From: Rhodocyclaceae bacterium
GTDB taxonomy: Bacteria; Pseudomonadota; Gammaproteobacteria; Burkholderiales; CAIKXV01
Assembly (NCBI GenBank): GCA_020248265.1
Contig: JADCHX010000017.1
Span: forward strand, 1-64,000
Direction of reading: 5' to 3'
Length of the DNA: 64,000 nt
The position numbers were made by a program, and so were the translations under genes. Each line of letters opens with the position of its first letter. Position 1 is the stretch's first letter. Shown piece after piece: positions 45,653 through 54,824 of the stretch. The notes below the pieces were generated by a model. That model had not been told where the DNA came from, made no database searches, and worked only from the letters and a program-made list of their open reading frames with translations.

Positions 45653-46645
45653 ATGGTGCGTACGTCCCTGTCCACTGCAGGCGTTGCGCTTGTCGGCACG
45701 GCTGTGGCCGCCTGCGTGACGCTGGCCGGCGCTGCGGGAAGCGCTGGCGCGCAGTCGTTCCCGACCAGGCCGATCCGCGTGGTGGTGCCGTTCCCGCCCG
45801 GCGCGGGGCCTGACCAGCTGGCACGGCTGTTGTCCGTTCCGATGCAGGAGGTACTTGGCCAGCCGCTGGTGGTCGAGAACCGCGCCGGCGCACAGGGCAC
45901 GATCGCGGCCACGGACGTCGCGCGTGCGAACCCGGACGGCCACACGCTCCTGATGGGCACCAACACCACGCAGGCGGCCAACGTCGGGCTCTTCAAGAAG
46001 CTGGCCTACGACCCGCTGAAGGATTTCGCCTATGTCGCGCGGCTCGCGCAGACCTCGCTGATCCTCGCGGTACGATCGGACTTTCCCGCTACCACTGCGA
46101 AGGAGTTCATCGCGGTGGCGAAGGCGAAGCGGGGCGAACTCTCCGGCGGCTTCGGCTCCGGCGGTGCGCAGGTTTCGCTCGGGCTGCTGCGTTCGCTCGG
46201 TGGCATCGAGTTCGTCGAGGTGCCGTACAAGGGAATCCCGATCGCCGTCGGCGAAGTGGTCGGCGGGCAGATCGCGTTCACCTTCACCGACTTCACCGCC
46301 GGCATCGGTCAGTGGAAAGCCGGCCGGCTCAAGCTGCTCGGCGTGACCTCACGCAACCGCTCGGCACTGGCGCCCGAAGTGCCGGCGCTCGCGGAGGATC
46401 TGCCCGGCTTCGAGATCACCATCTGGTGGGGTCTGATGGCGCCCGCTGGCACGCCGCGCGATACCGTGCAGCGGCTGTCCGACGCGGCGATCAGCGCGCT
46501 CAACCGGCCGGACGTACGGCAGCGGCTTGCAGGCCTCAGCGTCGATCCGGCCGCCATGGGGCCGGACGAATTCACGAAGTTCGTCTCGGTCGAGGTGCCG
46601 CGCTGGGTGAAGCAGATCCGGGATGCGGGGATACTGCCGGAGTAA
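45653..46645 (+). CDS. Bug-family tripartite tricarboxylate transporter substrate-binding protein
   Basis: 330 aa. Signal peptide with cleavage near residue 33 (AGAQ-SFPTRPIR). The mature part starts with the diagnostic FPTRPIRVVVPFPPGAGPD and has PYKGIPIAVGEVVGGQI. Periplasmic receptor for carboxylated compounds, a family hugely expanded in Burkholderiales. No membrane subunits (TctA/TctB) lie nearby. AGGAGG 8 bases before ATG. First gene of a likely operon with amidohydrolase, Gfo/Idh and cupin, suggesting that its ligand is their substrate. Confidence 0.92.
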   Translation: MVRTSLSTAGVALVGTAVAACVTLAGAAGSAGAQSFPTRPIRVVVPFPPGAGPDQLARLLSVPMQEVLGQPLVVENRAGAQGTIAATDVARANPDGHTLLMGTNTTQAANVGLFKKLAYDPLKDFAYVARLAQTSLILAVRSDFPATTAKEFIAVAKAKRGELSGGFGSGGAQVSLGLLRSLGGIEFVEVPYKGIPIAVGEVVGGQIAFTFTDFTAGIGQWKAGRLKLLGVTSRNRSALAPEVPALAEDLPGFEITIWWGLMAPAGTPRDTVQRLSDAAISALNRPDVRQRLAGLSVDPAAMGPDEFTKFVSVEVPRWVKQIRDAGILPE

Positions 46646-46708
46646 TCTGTCCTGGCCGCCGTTCCCGGCATCCCCGCCGCGAGCGGCCAGGCATTCGACC
46701 GAGCGCCC

Positions 46709-47590
46709 ATGACCATCATCGATGCACACCACCATATCTGGCGCCATGCCCATACGCCGTGGCTGAACGGGCCTGCCCTGCCGCGCATCTTCGGCGACTA
46801 CGAAGCGCTGCGGCGCGACTATCTGGCGCAGGACTTCATCGACGACGTGGTTCCGCTGGGCGTCGTCTCCTCGGTCTACATCCAGGTCAATGTCGGGCCG
46901 GGCGACGAGGTGGCCGAGATCGAATGGGTCGCATCGGTCGCGCGCGAGCACGGGTTTCCGCAGGCAAGCGTCGGCTACGCCGACCTGGCGGACGCGCAGG
47001 TCGGCGCCACGCTCGACCGGCTGCAGGCGGCAGGCAACCTGCGCGGCATCCGCCAGCAGTTGCACTGGCACGAAAACGCGGCCTATCGCTTCGCGGCGCG
47101 GCCCGACCTGATGAACGACCCCGCGTGGCGTACCGGCCTGCGCGAGGTCGAGGCGCGCGGCCTGCTGTTCGAACTTCAGGTGTTTTCCTCGCAGATGGCA
47201 GATGCCGCCGCACTCGCGCGCGAGTTCCCCGCCATGACGTTCGTGCTGCTGCACGCGGGGATGCTCGAAGATCGCTCGTTGGCCGGCATGGCTGCCTGGC
47301 GCAGCGGCATGGCGGCGCTCGCCGCCTGCCCGAACGTGCATGTGAAGCTGTCCGGCCTGGGCACCTTCGAGCGTGCCTGCTCGAAGGCGCTCTGGCGGCC
47401 GGTGGTGGAGGAGACCGTCGCGCTGTTCGGCGCGCGACGCTGCCTGTACGGCAGCAATTTCCCGATCGAGCGCATGTGGACCACCTATGACCGGCTGGTC
47501 GGCGTGATGGACGAATGCCTTGCGCCGCTCGACGCGCTGGAGCGGCAGGCGATCTTCCACGACAATGCGCAACGACTCTATCGCCTGTGA
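46709..47590 (+). CDS. Amidohydrolase-superfamily TIM-barrel hydrolase (COG3618-like)
   Basis: 293 aa. Metal-binding DAHHHIW at residues 5-11, then RGIRQQLHWHENA, HAGML and YGSNFPIE as in the COG3618 group (L-fuconolactonase and 2-pyrone-4,6-dicarboxylate lactonase relatives). Likely opens a lactone ring in the cytosol. Substrate unknown; the binding protein upstream and Gfo/Idh enzyme downstream (17 bases) point to a carboxylate or sugar-lactone route. Confidence 0.87.
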   Translation: MTIIDAHHHIWRHAHTPWLNGPALPRIFGDYEALRRDYLAQDFIDDVVPLGVVSSVYIQVNVGPGDEVAEIEWVASVAREHGFPQASVGYADLADAQVGATLDRLQAAGNLRGIRQQLHWHENAAYRFAARPDLMNDPAWRTGLREVEARGLLFELQVFSSQMADAAALAREFPAMTFVLLHAGMLEDRSLAGMAAWRSGMAALAACPNVHVKLSGLGTFERACSKALWRPVVEETVALFGARRCLYGSNFPIERMWTTYDRLVGVMDECLAPLDALERQAIFHDNAQRLYRL

Positions 47591-47607
47591 CAGAAAGGTC
47601 CGATGCA

Positions 47608-48603
47608 ATGATCGACTCGGCCATCGTGGGCCTCGGCCGCTGGGGACGCGGCCATGTGAGATCGATGCAGCTGGCTGGCGATGCCAGGCCGCTGCGTTTC
47701 GTGCGCGCGATCGACCCGGTGCTCGATGCGCACCGCGCGTTCGCCGACGAACACGGCATGCAGCTGTCGGCCAGCCTCGACGACGCGCTGGCCGACCCGA
47801 AGATCCGTGCGATCGTGCTGTGCACGCCGCACTCGCTGCACCGGCCTCAGGTTGAAGCCTGCGCGCGCGCCGGCAAGGCGGTGTTCTGCGAGAAGCCGCT
47901 GGCGCTGAACCTCGACGATGCACGCGCGATGATCGATGCCTGCCGGCAGGCGAAGGTGCCGATGGGCGTCGGCCACCTGCGCCGGTTCTGGCCGTCGACC
48001 GAGGCGGTGAAGCAGGCGATCGTCGCCGGCGACATCGGCGAGCTGCTGCATGTCGAAGGCCACTTCAGCAACGAGCATTCGAACAACGTGGTCGGCGGCT
48101 GGCGCGAGTCGCCCGCCGAGTCTCCCGCTGCCGGCCTGACCGGCGCCGGGCTGCATATCGTCGACGCGTTCACGCTGCTGGTCGGTCCGGCGCTGTCGGT
48201 GCATGCGCACGTGGTCGAACGCAAGCCGCCGCCGGCACCGCTCGACACCATCGCCGCGTTGTACCGGCTCGACGCCGGCGGCGGCCGCCAGGTCAGCGGC
48301 ATGTTCGCCAGCGTGCGCGCCTCGCCGCTCTACTGGCGCATCCATGCATTCGGCTCGCGCGGCTCGATCGAGGCGCTGGGCGAACATGAAGTGGTGCGTC
48401 ATGCGAGCGGTGTCGCGCCAGCTCGCACCACGCTGCCGCCGCGTGAAGCGATGCGCCATCAGCTCGAGGCGTTCGCGCGCGCGGTCCGCGGCGAGGCCGA
48501 GTATCCGATCCCGTTCTCCGACCTGCTTGCCACGGTCGCCTCGTTCGAGGCGACCGTGAAGTCGGTCGAGACATCCCGGACGATCGAAGTCACCCGCACC
48601 TGA
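47608..48603 (+). CDS. Gfo/Idh/MocA-family NAD(P)-dependent oxidoreductase
   Basis: 331 aa. Rossmann loop GLGRWGRGH at residues 8-16 and the signature FCEKPLALN near residue 95, then a C-terminal alpha/beta substrate domain. Oxidises or reduces sugar-like or semialdehyde compounds. Because LigC of the protocatechuate 4,5-cleavage route is also in this family, pairing with a lactonase-like amidohydrolase is suggestive, not proof. Start ATG 47608. Confidence 0.9.
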   Translation: MIDSAIVGLGRWGRGHVRSMQLAGDARPLRFVRAIDPVLDAHRAFADEHGMQLSASLDDALADPKIRAIVLCTPHSLHRPQVEACARAGKAVFCEKPLALNLDDARAMIDACRQAKVPMGVGHLRRFWPSTEAVKQAIVAGDIGELLHVEGHFSNEHSNNVVGGWRESPAESPAAGLTGAGLHIVDAFTLLVGPALSVHAHVVERKPPPAPLDTIAALYRLDAGGGRQVSGMFASVRASPLYWRIHAFGSRGSIEALGEHEVVRHASGVAPARTTLPPREAMRHQLEAFARAVRGEAEYPIPFSDLLATVASFEATVKSVETSRTIEVTRT

Positions 48604-48612
48604 GGAAACACC

Positions 48613-49068
48613 ATGGTCCCGTTCAGCCGCCAGATGCCCACCGTCATCCGTCCCTCGCAGATCGGCACCGACGTCACCTACGAGCCGCCGCTGCGCATCG
48701 GCTTCGGCATCAGCGACAAGACCGTCGAGGGGTCGAATGCGACCATGGGCCGCACGATCCTGCCCGCCGGCGCGAAGCCGAACCCCACCCACTACCACTC
48801 GGTCAACGACGTCTGCTGGTACATCCTGCACGGGCGTATCCGCGCGTACTTCTCGCGCAGCGACGGCACCGACCGCAAGGAAGTCATCCTCGAAGGCGGC
48901 GACTTCGTCTACATCCCCAGCGGCGCGATCCACGTGATCTCGAATGCCTCCGAGACCGAGGATGCCGGGCTGATCTTCTGCTACATCGGTGTCGGCAACA
49001 CCGATGCGGCGGAGACGGTGTGGATCGAGCGCCAGTCGGAGGTGGGGCGGCGAGTGGCTGGGGAGTAG
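48613..49068 (+). CDS. Cupin-domain protein
   Basis: 151 aa, single beta-barrel cupin. Metal-type motif 1 PNPTHYHSVNDVCWYILHG and motif 2 GDFVYIPSGAIHVISN. Could be an isomerase, a dioxygenase or a ligand-binding protein; the sequence alone does not tell. GAGG 7 bases upstream of ATG 48613, 9 bases after the Gfo/Idh stop, so it is the last gene of that operon. Convergent with the SDR. Confidence 0.88.
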   Translation: MVPFSRQMPTVIRPSQIGTDVTYEPPLRIGFGISDKTVEGSNATMGRTILPAGAKPNPTHYHSVNDVCWYILHGRIRAYFSRSDGTDRKEVILEGGDFVYIPSGAIHVISNASETEDAGLIFCYIGVGNTDAAETVWIERQSEVGRRVAGE

Positions 49069-49113
49069 ATCCCGCCGCCTCCCGGGCCGCAAGCGGCCAG
49101 CGCGGCCGCCGTG

Positions 49114-49881
49114 CTACGGCATGATCTCGCCACCGTTCGGGTGCAGCAGCTGCCCGCAGTAGTAGCGCGCCTCTTCGCTCGCCAGGAACACGAACGCCGG
49201 GGTCATGTCCTCCGGCGTGCCCAGCCGCTTGAGCGGCAGGCTGGCGGCATGCGCGGCCTTCACGTCCTCGGACAGAGGGTCGAAACCGGTGTCCACCAGC
49301 CCGGGCGACACGCCGTTGACCAGGATGCCGTGCGGCGCGAGCTCCTTCGCCAGGGCGCGGGTGAACGCGATCACGCCGCCCTTCGCGGTGGAGTAGGCGG
49401 TGTAGTTCTCGCGGCCGATGTAGCCGAGCTGGGAGCAGACGGTGATTATCCGCCCCTGCTTCGCCGGGATCATGTGGCGCGCCGCCTCGCGGCCGACCAG
49501 GAAGCTGCCGCGCAGGTGCACGCTCATCATCCGGCCCCAGTCGTCCAGCGTCATTTCCGTGATCGGCTGCGGACGCTGGATGCCAGCATTGGATACCACG
49601 ATGTCGATGCCGCCCCATGAGGTAGCCACTGCGCCGAACGCGGCCACCACGTCTGCCTCGACGGTGACGTCGCAGCGCAGAGCCAGCGCGCGCCGGCCGA
49701 GTGCTTCGACCTCGGCCACCAGCGATCGCGCCTCGGGCTCGCGGTCGATCCAGGCGATGGCGACATCCGCGCCCTCGGTGGCGTAGGCCAGCGCCACTGC
49801 CCGCCCGATGCCGGTGTTGCCACCGGTGATCAGCGCGCGCTTGCCGTTCAGTCGTTGCAATCCGGTCTGCATGGTGGACAT
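49114..49881 (-). CDS. Short-chain dehydrogenase/reductase
   Basis: 255 aa classical SDR. Cofactor loop TGGNTGIG near residues 20-27, NAG (SNAGIQ), catalytic Tyr/Lys in AYSTAKGG. Oxidises or reduces an alcohol/ketone with NAD(P). Similar proteins include glucose and 3-ketoacyl reductases; the substrate is not assignable. ATG 49881 lies 5 bases beyond the nitroreductase stop, so the coding regions overlap head to tail by a few bases. Confidence 0.88.
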   Translation of the reverse strand: MSTMQTGLQRLNGKRALITGGNTGIGRAVALAYATEGADVAIAWIDREPEARSLVAEVEALGRRALALRCDVTVEADVVAAFGAVATSWGGIDIVVSNAGIQRPQPITEMTLDDWGRMMSVHLRGSFLVGREAARHMIPAKQGRIITVCSQLGYIGRENYTAYSTAKGGVIAFTRALAKELAPHGILVNGVSPGLVDTGFDPLSEDVKAAHAASLPLKRLGTPEDMTPAFVFLASEEARYYCGQLLHPNGGEIMP

Positions 49882-49885
49882 CGGC

Positions 49886-50473
49886 TCAGAGTACGAGGCA
49901 GGCGTCCTCGAACTGGAACCGCGGGTTTCGCGGGAACAGTTTCGACGGGTCGCCATGCCCGAGGTTGCACAGGAAGTTCGATCGCCAGGCGGTGCCGGCG
50001 AAGAACTCGGCGTCGACCTTCGCGCTGTCGAAGCCGGACATCGGCCCGCAGTCGAGCCCGACCGCGCGTGCCGCCAGCATCATGTAGGCACCCTGCAGCG
50101 TGCCGTTGCGGAATGCGGTCTGGCGGATCAGTTCATCGTTTCCGGCGAACCAGCTGCGTGCATCGGCGTTCGGAAACAGCCGGGGCAACTGCTCGTGGAA
50201 CGACAGGTCGTGGGCGACGATCACGGTCACCGGTGCGCTCATCGTCTTGTCGAGGTTGCCCGGCAGCAGTGCAGGCGCCAGCCGCAGGCGCGACTGCGGC
50301 GAGCGCAGGAACACGAACCGCGCCGGGCTGCAGTTGGCGCTGGTCGGTGCCATCTTCAGCAGGTCGAACATCTCGCGCAGCGTAGTGTCCGACACCTGCC
50401 GGTCGGTCCAGCCGTTGTGGGTGCGAGCGTCGTTGAACAGCAGGTCTCGGCCTGCCGGATCGAGCGTGGTCAT
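49886..50473 (-). CDS. Nitroreductase-family flavoprotein (RutE/HadB-like)
   Basis: 195 aa. FMN-binding region [26 protein letters not shown] and the C-terminal [13 protein letters not shown] typical of the malonic-semialdehyde-reductase RutE group. Reduces small carbonyls or nitro groups with NAD(P)H. No other rut genes are nearby, so pyrimidine catabolism is not indicated. Start ATG 50473; followed immediately by the SDR. Confidence 0.87.
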   Translation of the reverse strand: MTTLDPAGRDLLFNDARTHNGWTDRQVSDTTLREMFDLLKMAPTSANCSPARFVFLRSPQSRLRLAPALLPGNLDKTMSAPVTVIVAHDLSFHEQLPRLFPNADARSWFAGNDELIRQTAFRNGTLQGAYMMLAARAVGLDCGPMSGFDSAKVDAEFFAGTAWRSNFLCNLGHGDPSKLFPRNPRFQFEDACLVL

Positions 50474-50552
50474 CGGTTCGAGATTCTTCGTTCGGATGGC
50501 CTTCGAGACTAGCAGGAAGCCGGCCTGCACGGCGCCGGCCGGACTGCCGCCG

Positions 50553-51794
50553 CTACTGCATGGACAGGAGGTCGAGGCCGCGTGCGAGGTCGTCGATCAG
50601 GTCCTGCGGGTGCTCCAGACCGACATGGATGCGCACCATCGGCCCTTCGGGGTTCCAGGGCGTCGCGGTGCGCGTGATCATCTTCGCGCGGATCGCCAGG
50701 CTTTCGTAGCCGCCCCAGCTCGAGCCGATGCCGAACAGTTGCAGCGAATCGATCATGGCCGCGACCGACTCGTCGGTCGCCGGCTTCAGGACCACGCCGA
50801 ACAGCGAGGCCGCACCGTCGAAGTCGCGCTTCCAGAGCGCATGCCCGGGGTCGCTCTCGAGCGCCGGGAACAGCACGCGCGACACCCGCGGATGCGCATC
50901 CAGGAAACGCGCGACGGCGATCGCGCTCTCCATCTGGTGCCGCATGCGCACGCCGATGGTGCGCAGGCCGCGCAGCGCGAGCCAGCAGTCGTCCGGGCTC
51001 ACGCACATGCCGAAGTCGGCCACGCTGCGGCGTACCGGCAGCCAGTGCGCCGCGTTGGTGACGATCGCCCCGATCAGGGTGTCGGAGTGGCCGGATATGT
51101 ACTTGGTGCCGGCGTGGATCGAGACGTCCACGCCGTGGTCGAATGCGCGGAAGAAGTACGGCGTTCCCCAGGTGTTGTCCGCCAGCACCGGCAGCCCCTT
51201 CTCATGGGCGGCGGCAGCGATCGCGGGTATGTCCTGCATCTCGAACGTCATCGAACCCGGCGCCTCGCAGTAGACCGCGCAGGTATCGGGCCGGATCAGC
51301 GCGCCGATGCCGCTGCCGATGGCCGGGTCGTAGTACTCGACATCGACGCCCCAGGACGCCAGTCGCCTGTCGCAGAAGTTGCGCGCCGGGCCGTAGGCGC
51401 TGTCGGTGACCAGCAGGTGGCTGCCTTTCTTCGCGTAGGCCGACAGCGCCGCGGTGATCGCGGCGAGGCCGGAGGGCACCGCGACGGCTGCATGGCCGCC
51501 CTCCAGTTCCGCGACCGCCGCCTCGAATGCGAAGGTGGTGGGCGTACCGTGCACGCCGTAGCGCATCACCTTGTAGTCGTCGGGGTCGCGCCCTTCGTAG
51601 GTGGCGGTGTCCTCGAACAGTACCGTGGAGCCGCGGAACACCGGCGGGTTCACCATGCCGGAGAAGCGCACCGGGTCGCGTGCCGCATGGCCCACCAGCG
51701 TGTCCTTGTGGCGGCTGCCGCGCAGGTCGCGCGCGGGGCTGGAAGGGTTGCTGCTGTCGCTCATGGTGCTGTCGCTACTGGTGCTGTCGCTCAT
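50553..51794 (-). CDS. metC: Cystathionine beta-lyase-type PLP enzyme
   Basis: 413 aa, Cys/Met-metabolism PLP family. PLP lysine in [14 protein letters not shown], upstream [22 protein letters not shown], and [12 protein letters not shown] where lyases bind the cofactor. Best fits cystathionine beta-lyase, making homocysteine. The N-terminal 20 residues are a Ser/Asp/Thr repeat containing two in-frame ATGs (51794 and 51764), so the start is uncertain. Divergent from the rhodanese gene, both in sulfur metabolism. Confidence 0.88.
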   Translation of the reverse strand: MSDSTSSDSTMSDSSNPSSPARDLRGSRHKDTLVGHAARDPVRFSGMVNPPVFRGSTVLFEDTATYEGRDPDDYKVMRYGVHGTPTTFAFEAAVAELEGGHAAVAVPSGLAAITAALSAYAKKGSHLLVTDSAYGPARNFCDRRLASWGVDVEYYDPAIGSGIGALIRPDTCAVYCEAPGSMTFEMQDIPAIAAAAHEKGLPVLADNTWGTPYFFRAFDHGVDVSIHAGTKYISGHSDTLIGAIVTNAAHWLPVRRSVADFGMCVSPDDCWLALRGLRTIGVRMRHQMESAIAVARFLDAHPRVSRVLFPALESDPGHALWKRDFDGAASLFGVVLKPATDESVAAMIDSLQLFGIGSSWGGYESLAIRAKMITRTATPWNPEGPMVRIHVGLEHPQDLIDDLARGLDLLSMQ

Positions 51795-51979
51795 GGATGC
51801 ACTCGCACAAAAGAGACAAGCCTACGCTGGCGCCCCCGCTGCCTCAAGCGAGCCGTCCTGCGCGTGCGATCCGCGAAACGAAGATTCAGGCAGACTATCG
51901 TGCCCGTCGCGCCGCGTTCGCCGGCCACCGCATCCAGTTCTTCTCGCTCCTGCTGATCTCTCCTTTCCTTTCCGGCTGA

Positions 51980-53548
51980 ATGACCATGACCCGTACCGTC
52001 GATCCGAAGACCCTCAAGAGCTGGTTGCATGATGGCGCCGAGATCGCCTTCTTCGATGTGCGCGAGCATGGTCAGTATGGCGAAGGCCATCCGTTCTACG
52101 CGGTGCCGCTGCCCTACAGCCGGTTCGAGCTCGATCTTGAGCGGCTGGCGCCGCGACCGGGCGTGCGCATGGTGCTGCTCGACGACGGCGACGGGGTGGC
52201 GCAGCGCGCCGCGGCCCGCGCGGAGGCGCTCGGCTATTCGAACGTGCAGGTGCTCGACGGCGGCGCGCCGGCCTGGCAGCAGGCGGGATTCCAGCTGTTC
52301 GCCGGCGTCAACGTGCCGAGCAAGACCTTCGGCGAGCTGGTCGAACATGCCTGCGATACGCCGCGCATCACCGCGGAGGAGCTGGTGGCGATGAAGCAGC
52401 GCGGCGACGATTTCGTGATCGTCGACGGCCGGCCGTGGAGCGAGTACCGCAAGATGAACATTCCCGGTGGCATCTGCTGCCCCAACGGCGAGCTGGCACT
52501 GCGCATCGGCCAGCTTGCGCCGGATCCGTCGACCACCGTGGTGGTCAACTGTGCGGGGCGCACCCGTTCGATCATCGGTGCCCAGACGCTGCGCCACTTC
52601 GGCATCGCCAACCGCGTCGTCGCGCTGAAGGACGGCACCCAGGGCTGGTTCCTGTCCGGGCTTGAACTCGAGCGCGGTGCCGACCGCCGCTACCCGGCAG
52701 CGCCGGCCGACCTCGCGCCGCTGCGCGCGCAGGCGGCGAAGCTGATGGAACGGTTCGCCGTGCCGTCGATCGATGCCGCGCAAGCCGATCGACAGCTGGC
52801 GGATGGGGCACGCTGCACCTTCCTGCTCGACGTGCGCACCGAGGACGAGTTCGCCGCCGGCAGCCTGCCCGGCGCGGTGCATGCGCCGGGCGGCCAGCTG
52901 ATCCAGTCGACCGACCAGTGGGTGGGGGTGAAAGGCGCGCGGGTGATCCTCGTCGATGGCGATGGCGTGCGTGCACCGGTGGTGGCGATGTGGCTGCGTC
53001 AGCTCGGCCACGATGCACAGGTGCTGCGCGAGGGCGTGGCGGCGAAGCTCGCTGCGCGGCCGGCACCGGCGCAGGCTCCGGCCGCGCTGCCCCGGCTCGG
53101 CGCGGTTACGCCCTCCGAGGTCGGCACTGCGCTGCTGGTCGACCTTCGGCCGGGCATGGCGCACCGCAAGGGCCATCCGCGCGGCGCCGTATGGGCGATC
53201 CGGCCGCGGCTCGATGCCGTGGTGAAGGCGGCTGGCGGACGGCCGATCGTCCTGCTCGCCGACGAAGAGGACGTGGCACGTGCGGCTTCGCTCGACCTCG
53301 CGGCAGCGGGTGAGGCAGAAGTGTCGCTGCTGGCTGGCGGCTTCGCGGCCTGGCAGGCGGCCGGCCTGCCGGTTGAGTCGACGCCGGACCTGCCGTCCAA
53401 CGCCGACTGCATCGACTACCTGTTCTTCGTGCACGACCGGCACGAGGGCAACCGCGAGGCTGCGATGCAGTACCTCGCGTGGGAGACACACCTGATCGAA
53501 CAGCTCGACCCGCAGGAACTCGCGGGCTTCAGGGTCAGCGCGGGCTGA
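51980..53548 (+). CDS. Multidomain rhodanese-like sulfurtransferase
   Basis: 522 aa that I read as four rhodanese modules (about residues 5-110, 130-235, 260-355, 375-470). Only the second carries an active-site cysteine (NCAGRTRS, near residue 190); in the first the loop position is Asp-rich and in the third DGDG. A C-terminal segment with NADCIDYLFFVHDRHEGN is common in this class. Probably moves sulfane sulfur, one catalytic and three structural domains. ATG 51980 (MTMTR) is weakly supported by sequence upstream. Next to metC-like gene, divergent. Confidence 0.87.
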   Translation: MTMTRTVDPKTLKSWLHDGAEIAFFDVREHGQYGEGHPFYAVPLPYSRFELDLERLAPRPGVRMVLLDDGDGVAQRAAARAEALGYSNVQVLDGGAPAWQQAGFQLFAGVNVPSKTFGELVEHACDTPRITAEELVAMKQRGDDFVIVDGRPWSEYRKMNIPGGICCPNGELALRIGQLAPDPSTTVVVNCAGRTRSIIGAQTLRHFGIANRVVALKDGTQGWFLSGLELERGADRRYPAAPADLAPLRAQAAKLMERFAVPSIDAAQADRQLADGARCTFLLDVRTEDEFAAGSLPGAVHAPGGQLIQSTDQWVGVKGARVILVDGDGVRAPVVAMWLRQLGHDAQVLREGVAAKLAARPAPAQAPAALPRLGAVTPSEVGTALLVDLRPGMAHRKGHPRGAVWAIRPRLDAVVKAAGGRPIVLLADEEDVARAASLDLAAAGEAEVSLLAGGFAAWQAAGLPVESTPDLPSNADCIDYLFFVHDRHEGNREAAMQYLAWETHLIEQLDPQELAGFRVSAG

Positions 53549-53554
53549 AGCCGC

Positions 53555-53574
53555 GCCCGGGCAGGTGCCCGGGC
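53555..53574. terminator. Bidirectional terminator hairpin
   Basis: GCCCGGGCA and TGCCCGGGC pair perfectly over 9 bp with a 2-base loop, 7 bases after the rhodanese stop and 10 before the complement of the LLM gene stop. Two short TT pairs follow on the plus strand. Confidence 0.5.
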
Positions 53575-53583
53575 TGCCTTCGT

Positions 53584-54720
53584 TCAGGCCGCCTTTGCGG
53601 AAGTCGTCGAACCGGTGATCGCCGCATTCACCCGTGGCATCACTTCGGTGGCCATCAGTTCGATCGAACGCCGCGCGAGCTTCTCGTCCACCCAGTCCAT
53701 GTTGGCGTAGACGATCTCGCCGAACGGACCGGCTTCCTCGCGCAGCTCGAGGATGCGTTCGGCGACGCGGTCGGGCGTGCCCCAGAGCACCAGCTTGTCG
53801 AGCATGTACTCGATGGTGAGCTCGGCGTCCGACTGTGCCTCGCTATCCTTGAAGATCGCGTGCCGCTTCGACAGCATCATCTTCTTCAGCAGCAGCTTCC
53901 AGTAGTAGCGGTAGGGGCTGTCGGGCGATTCGATCGCGTAGCGGCGTGCGGTCGCTTCGTCGTCGGCCACGAAGATCGTCCGTGCGATGCGCCAGTCGGC
54001 GATGTCGGCGACCTGCCCGACGTTGCGCTTGCCCTGCTCGTAGTTCGTCCAGTGGCTCTTCAGGTACTTCGACAGAAGGAAGTTGGCCGACATCGGATGG
54101 AAGTCGCGCTGGCCCATCGCGATCACGCCCTTCGAGAACGGCGCGACGACGGTGCCGACGATCTCCGGCCGCGGCAACTGGTACGGCTTGTACATCTCGC
54201 CGCGCTCGATCTCGGCCACCGAGGTCTTCGCGGTCGACACCTTGAACCGGTTGTCGGGCAGGTCGATCTCGTAGGGCGCGTTGCGTTTCCAGATCTCGAG
54301 GATCACGTCGATCGATTCGGCGAACAGCTTGTTGCGGTCTTCCGACAGCATGCCGAGCGCTTCGGCATCCGACGACAGGGCGCCGGGCGAGATGCCGAAG
54401 ATGAACCGGCCGCGCGCCATGTGGTCGAACATCGCCGCATGCGAGGCGATCAGCGTCGGGTGGCTGTGCGACAGGTTGGAGGTGCCGGTGCCCAGGCGGA
54501 TCTGCCGTGTCGAATGGATCAGCGTGGCCAGGAAGATGAAGCTGTTGGTGACGTTTTCGCTCTTCTCGGTCAGGTGCTCGCCCACGAATGCATCGTGGAA
54601 GCCGAGCCGGTCGGCCAGCATCACCGCTTCGCGGTCTTCTTCCAGGGTGACGGAAGGCGCGCGATGGGCGGGGTGGAGCGGCATCATGAACATGCCGAGA
54701 CGCATGGGTTTCGCGGACAT
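53584..54720 (-). CDS. LLM-class flavin-dependent oxidoreductase
   Basis: 378 aa, bacterial luciferase-like TIM barrel. RLGMFMMPLHPAHRAPS and AVMLADRLGFHDAFVGEHLTE at the N-terminus, IRLGTGTSNLSHSHPTLIASHAAMFDHMARGR in the core. Uses FMNH2 and O2 from a separate reductase to oxidise an organic substrate, unknown here. AAGGA precedes ATG 54720. Stands alone between convergent and tandem neighbours. Confidence 0.9.
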   Translation of the reverse strand: MSAKPMRLGMFMMPLHPAHRAPSVTLEEDREAVMLADRLGFHDAFVGEHLTEKSENVTNSFIFLATLIHSTRQIRLGTGTSNLSHSHPTLIASHAAMFDHMARGRFIFGISPGALSSDAEALGMLSEDRNKLFAESIDVILEIWKRNAPYEIDLPDNRFKVSTAKTSVAEIERGEMYKPYQLPRPEIVGTVVAPFSKGVIAMGQRDFHPMSANFLLSKYLKSHWTNYEQGKRNVGQVADIADWRIARTIFVADDEATARRYAIESPDSPYRYYWKLLLKKMMLSKRHAIFKDSEAQSDAELTIEYMLDKLVLWGTPDRVAERILELREEAGPFGEIVYANMDWVDEKLARRSIELMATEVMPRVNAAITGSTTSAKAA

Positions 54721-54824
54721 CGTGAATCCTTCGGTTCGTGCAGGTGATGGACGGCAGGGCAGCCGACCGCGGCGCGGCGTATTCTGCGCGCACGGCGCCA
54801 CGGGCGCCACCGCAGGCGCTGCGT

